DNA from: Levilactobacillus wangkuiensis
Lineage (GTDB): Bacteria; Bacillota; Bacilli; Lactobacillales; Lactobacillaceae
Length of the DNA stretch: 64,000 nt
Assembly (NCBI RefSeq): GCF_016861605.1
Contig: NZ_BOLM01000006.1
Coordinates: 124,001-188,000 of the forward strand
Reading direction: 5' to 3'
Part shown: one piece after another, positions 33,524 to 41,247 of the stretch
Numbering within the stretch: the stretch's first letter is position 1
Layout of the letters: every line of letters starts with the position of its first letter
The notes under the pieces: generated by a model
Database searches by the model: none
Seen by the model: the letters and a program-made list of their open reading frames with translations, nothing else
Told to the model about the DNA's origin: nothing
Program-made: the position numbers and the translations under genes

Positions 33524-34255
33524 TTAATAAAGTCCCCGATTGGCATCTAAACTTTCACCATACTTGAACTGTTTTCGCAGTGATGCGTCATCACAGTTAT
33601 TCTCCTGACAGTAACGTTCATCTGCCCGCCGAATCCGTTTGCCTAAGGCTAGGATACGATAATTGTGATACATGGCCCAGGGTTGAGAAAAAGGTAGATG
33701 AAACTTGGCCGCTATGTATAACAGTGGGAAGCCCACCATGCCAATAATCATTAGTAGCAGCAGTGGTAGTCCGGTAACTATCCAATTCATCAAGAAATTG
33801 TTATGGAAGGTCAAAATATAGCACGCCGCAAAGCTCACAACCGTCCCAATCTTAGCCACCTTGGTGCTCCGATTATTAATCGGCTTCGTTGTGGGCAAAC
33901 TCTTCACGTGGTGAGTTCGGCAGTAGGCGATTTCACCTGGATGTTGATTCAGATAGGCGTATTGTTTAAATTTATCATCTAAATCGCTCACGTGATTATT
34001 AAAGGCGTTCAAGAAGTTGTCCGTCTTTCGTTGATAGGCCGTATTTAAATTGTCCATCGCCACTTTTGTTGCGACAACCGCCTGTAAATGTTCAATTAAT
34101 TCCGGCAGCGCCATTGCCTGCAGGGTTTGCAGCTTGTCGACGGTCCAATCGTGCTGGGCCATCCGCCATTCCCGTGATTTTTTAAGTTTCTCTGCTTCAT
34201 GGTAAACCTGCTGAACGTCCGCGTTAGTCCGGACCTGTGCTTTCTCTTCGCTCAT
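33524..34255 (-). pseudogene. Membrane protein gene truncated by IS copy 2
   Basis: The ATG at 34255 follows GAAGGGAA. The 243-residue truncated product has a coiled-coil-like N-terminal cytosolic part (residues 10-90), two or three hydrophobic segments (about 131-175, SFAACYILTF and LPLLLLMIIGMVGFPLLYI) and a basic C-terminal segment. It ends ANRGLY followed by TAA, and that TAA is the first three bases of the IS. The missing 19 residues survive at 31975-32034. Losing only a short tail, it may still work. Family unknown. A 23-bp motif upstream is shared with the gene at 34477. Confidence 0.7.
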
Positions 34256-34335
34256 ATTGCTGATTCCCTTCAATCATCTTAGTTTTAACAATTCTCAATT
34301 TGTGCCAACTGATTATGCACCTATCGTACAATAAT

Positions 34336-34358
34336 GGCATGACACATCATGTCGTTTG
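34336..34358 (-). promoter_or_regulatory. Shared upstream motif, copy 1
   Basis: GGCATGACACATCATGTCG followed by TTTG (+ strand), about 80 bp before the ATG at 34255. One base differs from the copy at 35027. The core GACAT...ATGTGTC is partly palindromic, suggesting a regulator site. Confidence 0.5.
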
Positions 34359-34414
34359 CTACTAGCAAGGGGATATTTTTATATTTATGAAGCGAAAAAC
34401 GACCGATACTGCGT

Positions 34415-34466
34415 AAAAAACTAGGGATAACGTTGTCCTTGATGGAGGACGTTATTCCTAGTTTTT
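34415..34466 (-). terminator. Intrinsic terminator
   Basis: AAAAAACTAGG...AACGT pairs with ACGTTATTCCTAGTTTTT; it ends the leftward gene at 34477. Confidence 0.75.
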
Positions 34467-34476
34467 GAGTCGACCA

Positions 34477-34974
34477 TTACTTGTTAAAGTGAGCTGCTAA
34501 TTTCTTTGTGGTGTAGTACGTACTGTCAACATGGCCGCCTGAAACTTTTTGAAGCACCTTAATCTTCCGGTTCCTATAAGTCTTGGTTCTAACCCGGTAG
34601 CTACCTTCTAGTGGCAGCGTTACACTCTTATTCCACAGGCCAATGTGAACTGTGCCGTGTTGCTTTTTGGCGTAAATCCATAATGGCTTATATTTATTCT
34701 TATTATTAGGAAATGGCCGCTTGTGCGCGTGCAGGTTAAATTTAACAAAACCTGTGTCCGTGTTGTAGCGCATACGATTTGTCTTAGCCGTAATCTTCAT
34801 GGCATTACCACGCTTTCCTGCTGTCATATACCAGTTATGCCGAAAGGCCTTGGGAAAGGTCTTCAGCGTCGACTTAGCCGCTGCCTGTGTGGTGTTGCCG
34901 GGCAACGTAATGGCTCCGGCGAGGCCCAATCCGGTGGTGACGGTGACGAGGGCTAGTGCTTGGGTTAATTTCAT
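34477..34974 (-). CDS. Small secreted protein, PKxLRGTW family (member G)
   Basis: A 165-residue protein with a signal peptide (MKLTQALALVTVTTGLGLAG..., cleavage near TQA-A) and TFPKAFRHNWYMTAG, the motif with Gly-Thr replaced by His-Asn. TTGGAGGAG precedes the ATG. Closest relative is member E at 23346 (LHAHKRPF, YAKKQHG, SVTLPLEGSYR, TTKKLAAHF). It has its own terminator and an upstream 23-bp motif shared with the neighbouring interrupted membrane-protein gene, so the two may be co-regulated. Function unknown. Confidence 0.85.
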   Translation of the reverse strand: MKLTQALALVTVTTGLGLAGAITLPGNTTQAAAKSTLKTFPKAFRHNWYMTAGKRGNAMKITAKTNRMRYNTDTGFVKFNLHAHKRPFPNNKNKYKPLWIYAKKQHGTVHIGLWNKSVTLPLEGSYRVRTKTYRNRKIKVLQKVSGGHVDSTYYTTKKLAAHFNK

Positions 34975-35026
34975 TTTTCTCTCTCCTCCAATTTATGTAA
35001 TCGTTACACGATTAGCGTACACCTCT

Positions 35027-35049
35027 GGCATGACACATGATGTCGTTTG
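35027..35049 (-). promoter_or_regulatory. Shared upstream motif, copy 2
   Basis: GGCATGACACATGATGTCG followed by TTTG (+ strand), 52 bp before the ATG of member G; 22 of 23 bases match the copy at 34336, and CGTACA lies about 5 bp to its left in both. Confidence 0.5.
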
Positions 35050-35072
35050 AAAAAATTACCTGCATTTCATTC

Positions 35073-35110
35073 AAAAACGCCAGCTCCGGCACACGCCTGA
35101 AGCTGACGTC
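35073..35110 (-). terminator. Intrinsic terminator
   Basis: Read leftward, ACGTCAGCTTC pairs with GAGCTGGCGT and runs into TTTTTGA, ending the acetyltransferase gene. Confidence 0.6.
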
Positions 35111-35114
35111 ATTT

Positions 35115-35732
35115 CTATTTTTCAAATAGGTTTGGATCAATTCGGCGGTCCTTAAAGTAAAACTCGCGGTCATGCGCATTGACTGGCCGGAGCACGTGGC
35201 ACGGGTTGCCCACTGCTACCACGTTGTCCGGTAGGTCCTTGGTGACGATGCTCCCCGCCCCCACGACGACGTTATCGCCAATCGTGATGCCTGGAAGCAC
35301 AATAACCCCAGCGCCCAGCCAACAGTTGCGGCCAATGTGAATCGGCATGTTGTACTGATAGTTATGGGAACGCAGCTCGGCGTTGATGGGATGGCCGGCC
35401 GTGGCCAGCGTCACGTTGGGCCCAATCATGGTATGGTCGCCGACGTAAATGTGGGTGTCATCGACCATGGTCAGGTTGAAATTGGCGTAGACGTTGGTGC
35501 CAAAATGAACGTGATGCCCACCAAAGTTAGCGTGAAATGGCGGTTCCACGTAGCAGTTTTCCCCCAGGTCGGCAAATAACTCATGGAGAATCTGTTGCTG
35601 CTTCGCTGGCTCGCTCGGCCGGGTATGGTTGTAGTCGTAGAGCCGGTCGAGGTAGCGCTTCTGCTCCACTTCAATGGCGGGGTCGTCCGGCAAGTACAGG
35701 TCGCCGGTATGCATCTTGTCACGGTTAGTCAT
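35115..35732 (-). CDS. Sugar O-acetyltransferase, maltose/galactoside acetyltransferase type
   Basis: About 205 residues. The ATG at 35732 has AAAGGATG upstream at 9 nt; earlier in-frame ATGs overlap that site. An N-terminal Mac domain ([19 protein letters not shown]) precedes a left-handed beta helix of hexapeptide repeats ([31 protein letters not shown]). The catalytic His lies in TAGHPI. It transfers acetyl from acetyl-CoA to a sugar hydroxyl; the natural sugar is unknown. Single gene. Confidence 0.9.
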   Translation of the reverse strand: MTNRDKMHTGDLYLPDDPAIEVEQKRYLDRLYDYNHTRPSEPAKQQQILHELFADLGENCYVEPPFHANFGGHHVHFGTNVYANFNLTMVDDTHIYVGDHTMIGPNVTLATAGHPINAELRSHNYQYNMPIHIGRNCWLGAGVIVLPGITIGDNVVVGAGSIVTKDLPDNVVAVGNPCHVLRPVNAHDREFYFKDRRIDPNLFEK

Positions 35733-35786
35733 CAGGGTCATCCTTTCAGATTTTGATACCGTTATCATACCATATCTCCTGTTGTC

Positions 35787-35830
35787 AAAAAACGCCCGGT
35801 CACAGACGAAATCCGTGTGGTCGGGCGCTC
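35787..35830 (-). terminator. Intrinsic terminator
   Basis: AAAAAACGCCCGGTCACA pairs with TGTGGTCGGGCG; it ends the SDR gene at 35858, just beyond the parS-like site. Confidence 0.65.
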
Positions 35831-35841
35831 ATTAATTCTAG

Positions 35842-35857
35842 TGTTTCACGTGGAACA
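35842..35857. promoter_or_regulatory. parS: parS-like ParB binding site 5
   Basis: TGTTTCACGTGGAACA, one mismatch from consensus, touching the stop codon of the SDR gene with no gap. Confidence 0.75.
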
Positions 35858-36595
35858 TTAGCTATCTTGGCGGGTCGCTGCCAAATCAATCTCGCGAATG
35901 TTAACCTCTTGCGGCATGTCGTAGATGAACTTCACGGTCTGCGCCACGTATTTGGCATCCAACGTCAAACCACCCATGGTCTGCTTCCAGGCTTCATAAT
36001 CCTTTAATGCCGCGGCATCGGTCACGTGGGTCAACAGCTCCGTTTCTCCCGCTCCTGGAGCTACCAATGAGATCCGGACGTTATCGCCGGCGACCTCCTG
36101 GCGAATCGTTTCGGACAGGCCGTGGACACCGAACTTACTAGCAACGTAGGCCGCATGATTGGCAAACGCCTTGAAACCAGCGATTGAAGACATGTTGATG
36201 ATGGTCCCGTGCTGGCGGTCAATCATGCCGGGCAAGACAATTTGGGTACCGTTGAGCACACCCATCACGTTGGTGTCGAGCATCGTTTGCCATTCCTTGG
36301 GGTCCTGCCGCGTGACGTTTCCCAGCAGCATCACGCCAGCGTTGTTGATCAACAGGTCGGTTGGACCATACTGAGCTTCGGCAGTGTGAATGGCCTCGGC
36401 CAAAGCGGCCTGGTCCGTCACATCGACAGCAGCGGTCAGGACGTTGGTGAAGTCGAGTGGGAGTGCCTGAATCTTGGCTAAACGCCGGCCCAACAGCAAT
36501 AATGGGTAACCCGCCGCGTTGAATAATTTGGCATCTTCGGCCCCAAAGCCAGAACTGGCTCCGGTAATAACAACTAATGGTTTCTTTTCGGTCAT
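35858..36595 (-). CDS. Short-chain dehydrogenase/reductase
   Basis: A 245-residue classical SDR. The cofactor loop TGASSGFG (residues 11-18), NNAGV, catalytic Ser in NMSSIAG and YVASK (Tyr-x-x-x-Lys, about residues 152-156) are complete. Substrate unknown; NADP preference is plausible. GGAGGAAC precedes the ATG. It is divergent from a MerR-family regulator whose 19-bp-spacer promoter it uses, so it is probably induced by a ligand of that regulator. Confidence 0.9.
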   Translation of the reverse strand: MTEKKPLVVITGASSGFGAEDAKLFNAAGYPLLLLGRRLAKIQALPLDFTNVLTAAVDVTDQAALAEAIHTAEAQYGPTDLLINNAGVMLLGNVTRQDPKEWQTMLDTNVMGVLNGTQIVLPGMIDRQHGTIINMSSIAGFKAFANHAAYVASKFGVHGLSETIRQEVAGDNVRISLVAPGAGETELLTHVTDAAALKDYEAWKQTMGGLTLDAKYVAQTVKFIYDMPQEVNIREIDLAATRQDS

Positions 36596-36638
36596 GAAAT
36601 GTTCCTCCTAAATGTTCGCTTGTTTAATCAATGGCACA

Positions 36639-36669
36639 AGTATAGAATCTAGAGTTAACTCTAGGTCAA
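36639..36669 (-). promoter_or_regulatory. MerR-type promoter of the SDR gene
   Basis: Read leftward: TTGACC, a 19-bp spacer, TATACT. The spacer carries the palindrome CTAGAGTTAACTCTAG. An over-long spacer with a central palindrome is the hallmark of MerR-activated promoters. Confidence 0.85.
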
Positions 36670-36697
36670 GCCTAAATTTCAAAAAGAAGGTTTTTTC

Positions 36698-37174
36698 ATG
36701 ACATACTCGATTGGACAGGTCGCTGATAAGCTCGATATTAGCCCCTACACCCTGCGCTACTACGATAAGGAGGGGCTCCTGCCCTTCGTTGACCGCAACG
36801 CTGCTGGCCGGCGCCGGTTTAAAGATAACGATTTTAATTTTCTGGAGGTCATCGTCTGCCTCAAGGAAGCCGGCGTTCCCGTTAAACAGATTGGCCACTT
36901 CATTGATCTGTGCATGACCGGTGACAGCACGTTACACGACCGCTACGATTTTCTAGCGGAGCACGAAGCCCAGCTGGAAGCTAAAATGGCGCGACTCCAA
37001 CACACACTCGACTTCTTGCGTTGGAAAAAGTGGTACTACAAAACGGCACTCCAGGCTGGGACCGAGAGCATTCACTACCTCCCCGGCACCAACCACGTCG
37101 ACCCAGCCGTCCACGCTGAGTTCAATCGACTGGTGGCGAATGGGGCACGGCCGAAGGACCTGGGGGCACTGTAA
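36698..37174 (+). CDS. MerR-family regulator
   Basis: A 158-residue protein. The winged helix-turn-helix is typical (YSIGQVADKLDISPYTLRYY, then DKEGLLP), followed by a coiled-coil dimerisation helix and a short C-terminal part (GTESIHYLPGTNHVDP). No metal-binding cysteine pattern. AGAAGG precedes the ATG. It should activate the divergent SDR gene. A partial copy of its 3' half lies at 39545. Confidence 0.9.
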   Translation: MTYSIGQVADKLDISPYTLRYYDKEGLLPFVDRNAAGRRRFKDNDFNFLEVIVCLKEAGVPVKQIGHFIDLCMTGDSTLHDRYDFLAEHEAQLEAKMARLQHTLDFLRWKKWYYKTALQAGTESIHYLPGTNHVDPAVHAEFNRLVANGARPKDLGAL

Positions 37175-37216
37175 AAAACACCCGTTACCCATTTTTTCAG
37201 GGTACCGGGTGTTTTT
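37175..37216. terminator. Bidirectional terminator
   Basis: AAAAAACACCCGTTACCC pairs with GGGTACCGGGTGTTTTT between the convergent merR-type and DJ-1-type genes. Confidence 0.8.
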
Positions 37217-37898
37217 ATTTAGCTTGTAAATTCTGCACTAACAATCGACCAACGGCCTTAGCCGAGAACGGATTTTGTCCAGTGATCAGCCGGTCATCCT
37301 GTACGGCATATTCGCGGTAGGCCCGGCGTTTCAGGAAATGTGCCCCCCGCTTCTCCGCCTCAATCTGATTAAAAAATGGCACAACGCGCTGCTTGCCAGC
37401 CAGAATTTCTTCTGCCTTGGTGAAGCCCGTCACTTGATGATCAGCAATCAGATAATTACCAGCCGCTGTCTTAATGTTCAATAGGCCAGCGATTCCGTGG
37501 CAAACGGACGTGACATAGCCCCCATTGGCGTAAATACCGGCAGCTATGTCCTGCAGCGGTTGGTTGTCGGGAAAGTCCCACATCACCCCATGACCGCCGG
37601 CATAATAAATGGCTGCATAGTCCGCCAAATCAATCTGTTCCGGTGCCAGCGACGTCGTGAGTGCTTTGCGCTGAAAGTCAGGTGTGGCGTACATTTCCAT
37701 GATTTCGGCGTCGGTGTACTTCATGCTCCGCGGGTCCAACGGGACAAACCCACCACGCGGACTCACGTAGTCGACCACATAACCAGCCTGCTCCAAAATC
37801 TGAGCAAACTCGGTTGCCTCACCTAGCCACAAGCCGGTTGGATCATCCGTCTGGCCGTAGTGTAACGTATTCGTTACAACGATTAAAATTTTCTTCAT
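37215..37898 (-). CDS. DJ-1/PfpI-family protein (Hsp31-like)
   Basis: About 227 residues. The fold's nucleophile elbow is VTSVCHGIAG (Cys then His, about residues 133-142) and YYAGGHGVMWDFP is the matching loop of Hsp31-type glyoxalase/chaperone members. Such proteins deal with methylglyoxal and electrophile or protein damage. The ATG at 37898 overlaps the stop of the arsR-type gene as ATGA, so the two are translationally coupled. The divergent oxidoreductase completes an electrophile-response-like module. Confidence 0.85.
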   Translation of the reverse strand: MKKILIVVTNTLHYGQTDDPTGLWLGEATEFAQILEQAGYVVDYVSPRGGFVPLDPRSMKYTDAEIMEMYATPDFQRKALTTSLAPEQIDLADYAAIYYAGGHGVMWDFPDNQPLQDIAAGIYANGGYVTSVCHGIAGLLNIKTAAGNYLIADHQVTGFTKAEEILAGKQRVVPFFNQIEAEKRGAHFLKRRAYREYAVQDDRLITGQNPFSAKAVGRLLVQNLQAK

Positions 37899-38233
37899 AG
37901 TTGTTGATTGCATGTCATAATCTCCATCACGTGGTCCAAGAGCGTCTTCAATTGATCAATGGCAGTGGTATCGTGCGTCAGGTAGTAGAAATTTTTCGTC
38001 CCTTCACGGCGATAATCCACCAATTTTGCGTCCCGTAAAATTTTTAAATGGTGGGAAACTGCTGGCCGGGACAACCCAGTGACTCCCACTAAATCAGTAA
38101 CCTGTAGACCCGGATGAACCACTTTTTCGTCCAACAAGGCAATGATAATGGTTTGCCGCTTTTGATCACCCAATGCCACAAGAAAGTCGCTAGATTGGGT
38201 AAATTCATGCTTTAATTTTATCAAACTTGACAA
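37895..38233 (-). CDS. ArsR-family winged-helix regulator
   Basis: A 112-residue protein with an ArsR winged helix (VTDLVGVTGLSRPAVSHHLK, about residues 44-63, then REGTKNFYYL wing). The start is TTG at 38233 with AGAAGG 9 nt upstream. There is no CxC metal site; single Cys near the C-terminus (MTCNQQL) could sense oxidants, as in some ArsR/DUF24-like regulators. It probably represses itself with the DJ-1 gene and the divergent oxidoreductase through three inverted repeats in the intergenic region. Confidence 0.85.
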   Translation of the reverse strand: MSSLIKLKHEFTQSSDFLVALGDQKRQTIIIALLDEKVVHPGLQVTDLVGVTGLSRPAVSHHLKILRDAKLVDYRREGTKNFYYLTHDTTAIDQLKTLLDHVMEIMTCNQQL

Positions 38234-38250
38234 AGTGAATCGCCTTCTTT

Positions 38251-38379
38251 GGTTTACTATTTTAAACCATTAAAGCATGTATCAATCCGCTTGTCAACTG
38301 AATGTATTCACCAATTAAAAGGTTGATATTTTTAAACCAATATTCTATAATGCCTTTTATCCGTTTAAAAATATAAACC
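38251..38379. promoter_or_regulatory. Three 18-bp inverted-repeat operators
   Basis: GGTTTA-N6-TAAACC at 38251-38268, GGTTGA-N6-TAAACC at 38321-38338 and CGTTTA-N6-TAAACC at 38362-38379 share one pattern. They flank both divergent starts and are the best candidates for ArsR-type binding. Confidence 0.7.
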
Positions 38380-38397
38380 ATAAAAGAGGTTATTTTC

Positions 38398-39408
38398 ATG
38401 ACAAAAACTATGCGTGCCGCTCTAATTACCCATTACCGTCAGGCTGTGCCGGTCATTCAGCGCGTCCCCATACCCACACCAAGTGCCAACGATGTCCTGG
38501 TCCAAATCAAGGCGGCTAGCATTAATCCAATCGATTTAAAAACAATGGCCGGCGGGCTCAAATTCTTGCTACCTTATCAAATGCCACTGATTATCGGCAG
38601 CGATTTTGCCGGAACCGTGGTCGCAGTCGGTACCCATGTGACTGACTTTCAAGTCGGCGATGCTGTTTACGGCCGTCCCCGCAAGCACCGCATTGGCACC
38701 TTTGCCGAATATCTAGCTGTTGACCAGGCTGATATCGCATTGAAACCCCACAACCTCAGTTTTACCGAAGCCGCAGCGATTCCCCTGGTGGGACTGACCA
38801 GCTATCAAGCACTTCACGACCTGTTGCACCTGCGACCGGGACAGCGCGTCCTGATTCAAGCCGGCGCCGGTGGCATTGGGACGGTGGCAATCCAGTTGGC
38901 CAAAACACTAGGCGCCAAGGTCACGACCACGACTAGTCAGAAAAACACGGCGTTTGTCAAATCACTGGGGGCCGACAAAATCATTGACTACCATCATGAG
39001 GACTTCGCAACGACCTTGTCAGGTTACGACGCGGTGTTCGATACGCTGGGGGGACCCAACCTGTTGCGGGCCTTCCAAATCGTGAAACCGGGCGGCCGTG
39101 TCGTCAGTATTTCAGGCCTGCCGGATGCTAAATTTGCCCGGTCGTACGGATTGCCATGGTGGAAACGCCAGCTCATCCAGTTGGCAAGTCACCGGCTAAC
39201 CCAAACGGCTAAGCGTGCTCACGTCTCGTATCATTTTCTATTCATGAAACCCAGCCACGCCCAATTAACGATTCTCACGGACCTGATTGCGCAAGAACGC
39301 CTGCGCCCCATCATCGACCGAACCTTTCCGCTGACTGAACTGCCTGAAGCGTTAGCCTACTCACATCAGGGACATGCACGCGGCAAGATTGTGGTAACGA
39401 TGGCTTGA
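38398..39408 (+). CDS. NAD(P)-dependent zinc-less oxidoreductase (quinone oxidoreductase-like MDR)
   Basis: A 336-residue medium-chain dehydrogenase/reductase. The N-terminal GroES-like domain has INPIDLK and GSDFAGTVVAVG; the nucleotide-binding domain has VLIQAGAGGIGTVAIQLAK (about residues 155-173). Zinc ligands are missing, as in quinone/alkenal reductases. It likely reduces quinones or reactive carbonyls with NADPH. AGAGG lies upstream of the ATG; regulation is through the ArsR-type repeats just upstream. Confidence 0.9.
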   Translation: MTKTMRAALITHYRQAVPVIQRVPIPTPSANDVLVQIKAASINPIDLKTMAGGLKFLLPYQMPLIIGSDFAGTVVAVGTHVTDFQVGDAVYGRPRKHRIGTFAEYLAVDQADIALKPHNLSFTEAAAIPLVGLTSYQALHDLLHLRPGQRVLIQAGAGGIGTVAIQLAKTLGAKVTTTTSQKNTAFVKSLGADKIIDYHHEDFATTLSGYDAVFDTLGGPNLLRAFQIVKPGGRVVSISGLPDAKFARSYGLPWWKRQLIQLASHRLTQTAKRAHVSYHFLFMKPSHAQLTILTDLIAQERLRPIIDRTFPLTELPEALAYSHQGHARGKIVVTMA

Positions 39409-39544
39409 CGGGATTATCGTTGTTGTCGGCGCCAACCGCGCTACTTTTCAGGCGAGATTAGGGTCTTAATTTCACTAAAAAACAGATTGGTGTGTAGTAC
39501 GTCACACCGCCCAAAGAATAAGGCTGTCAAAGACATAGACCTCA

Positions 39545-39818
39545 CCACGATCTGTGTATGACCGGCAACAGCACGTCACACGACTGCTACAATTTTCTAG
39601 CGGAGCACGAGGCTCAGTTGGAAGCCAAAATGGCGCGGCCCCAACATCCCCTCGACTTTTTGCGCTGGAAAAAGTGGTACTACAAGATGGCGCTTCAGGC
39701 CGGTACCGAGAGCATTCACTACCTCCCCGGCACCAACCACGTCGACCCGGTCGTCCACGCTGCGTTCAATCGACTGGTGGCGAACGGGGCGCAGCCGAAG
39801 GACTTGGGGGCATTGTAA
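39545..39818 (+). pseudogene. Truncated duplicate of the MerR-family gene
   Basis: About 85 codons nearly identical to the 3' half of the gene at 36698 (FLAEHEAQLEAKMAR, LDFLRWKKWYYK, TESIHYLPGTNHVDP, RPKDLGAL equivalents). The DNA-binding half is absent and there is no ribosome binding site. Homology fades near 39545. This is a leftover of a local duplication about 2.6 kb from the intact copy. Confidence 0.8.
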
Positions 39819-39988
39819 AAAACACCGACACCGACTGAGTTCTACATGCAAAATGTGAATCCGTTGAACGCTCACCAGCAGAGGACTATACTGAAAAGGC
39901 ATTAAGAGATTACGCGGGGAAATTAACATATCTTAGCAACAATTGGCATTAGACACATATATCCAGGGAAATAGAGGGGACTAACTAA

Positions 39989-41176
39989 ATGCATAAAAAT
40001 TGGATTAAATTAACAGTCGCGGTCGCTTTACTAGCTGGCAGTTCACTAGCTTTAACGACCACTGCTGACGCAAAAGCTACTTATCAAATGACGGACACTC
40101 AGACCGTCACACCGAAACCTTATCACATTACCAACCCACAAAAGGCTTTATATTCTTGGGACAAGACCCATACCAAACGTATGGCCAATCTGGCTAGCTT
40201 GGAGTACTTGAGTTGGTTTGTCATCGAAAAAGATACAATGATACACAGTGGTAAAACCACGACTTACTTTAAAGTTGCCGATAGTTATGGCACACAATAC
40301 GGCTACGTTTACGCAAAGGGACTGACGAAAGGCTTTGATCCCAAGGATGATGAGAAGCTAGCCTACAAGCCTGAAACAAAAGTAGCAGGAACTGCAAAAA
40401 TCCAGCGCGTAAGTGAAGCCGCCTTTGCCAAAGCCACGCCTACCTTAACCAAGAACACGTACTATCGCACCACAAAACAGGTCAAGCTCACAGCTGGATT
40501 TACGCCTTACTTCGACGATATGGGGTCTATCAATAAAACTGTAACGCTTCCTAAAGGGACAGTCGTTGAAGCTCACCGGTTTTACAATCAATACAATAAT
40601 TTAGCCATTGGTACCAACTACTTAAGCCGAAATATCTTAAGCCCAGGTTACCAACAGAATTTATGGGTATCAAGCGATGGTGCGTCAACTTCAAGCGCTG
40701 CCAAAATAAACGCCTTTACTAAGACTAAACGCCCAGCCTATCTACCAAAGAACGGTAGCCATGGTGACTTTTACTTAGGTGGTGTCACGGCACTGAAGAA
40801 CAAGAATAAAGCTTTATCCAAGCAATCCGTCCAAATCACTTCGAACGGTTACGTTGAAGTTCGTAAAAACAATCCAGCTGGCAAGTCCACTGAGTATCGG
40901 GCAAAACCAACCGCTTCCGTAAAAATTCAACGGACGACAGTTAAGGGACACACGCGCTACCTCTACTTGGCTAAATCACTAAAGGGCTTTAAGACGACTA
41001 AGGTCACTTACCACGGCAAGAAGCAGTACCGGCTGTCTCTCGTTAACCAACTCAAAACGTACGCTGAGCCCAACTACAGTGAGGAGTGGGACTTAGCGCC
41101 TTCGTACTATGGCCTCATGTCACTGGGTGGTAAGACCTTCTATACCCCTTATGGCGCAACGCCTGAAGATCACTAA
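39989..41176 (+). CDS. Large secreted protein with SH3-like or beta repeats, unknown
   Basis: A 395-residue protein with signal peptide MHKNWIKLTVAVALLAG... (cleavage near ADA-K), Lys/Thr/Tyr-rich and without Cys. It contains stretches such as TYFKVADSYGTQYGYVYAKG that resemble the SLAP/SH3-like surface repeats of lactobacilli. The segment VQITSNGYVEV...SVKIQR...TRYLYLAKSL matches IHVSSDGYLEY...SVKVTK...KTYLYTKQAV in the protein at 43505, so these two are homologues. AGGGGACTAA precedes the ATG. Function unknown. Confidence 0.7.
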   Translation: MHKNWIKLTVAVALLAGSSLALTTTADAKATYQMTDTQTVTPKPYHITNPQKALYSWDKTHTKRMANLASLEYLSWFVIEKDTMIHSGKTTTYFKVADSYGTQYGYVYAKGLTKGFDPKDDEKLAYKPETKVAGTAKIQRVSEAAFAKATPTLTKNTYYRTTKQVKLTAGFTPYFDDMGSINKTVTLPKGTVVEAHRFYNQYNNLAIGTNYLSRNILSPGYQQNLWVSSDGASTSSAAKINAFTKTKRPAYLPKNGSHGDFYLGGVTALKNKNKALSKQSVQITSNGYVEVRKNNPAGKSTEYRAKPTASVKIQRTTVKGHTRYLYLAKSLKGFKTTKVTYHGKKQYRLSLVNQLKTYAEPNYSEEWDLAPSYYGLMSLGGKTFYTPYGATPEDH

Positions 41177-41185
41177 TCGTCACTA

Positions 41186-41247
41186 CTAAAAATAAGGAAG
41201 TCCGATGGTCATAATGTGTTATGACTCTTGGACTTCCTTATTTTTAT
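41186..41247. terminator. Bidirectional terminator
   Basis: AAAAATAAGGAAGTCC pairs with GGACTTCCTTATTTTT between convergent genes. Confidence 0.8.

Larger units (their letters stand above)
32035..33526 (-). mobile_element. TnpB-only IS200/IS605-type element, copy 2 (1492 bp)
   Basis: Same length and end structures as copy 1: left subterminal palindrome GCGATT-AA-AATCGC, right palindrome around CCTCTGAAT/ATTCAGGGG, no terminal inverted repeats, no tnpA. The motif before the left end is TTTAT (33531-33527, coding strand), against TTCAT for copy 1, implying a TTYAT target-adjacent motif. Removing exactly these 1492 bp restores an open frame across the junction, which fixes both ends to the base. 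Confidence 0.9.

Noticed and set aside
34336-35049. The 23-bp direct repeats as ends of a mobile element around the 34477 gene
   Set aside because: Their equal orientation and distance to two start codons fit regulatory sites better, and no integrase or transposase lies between them.
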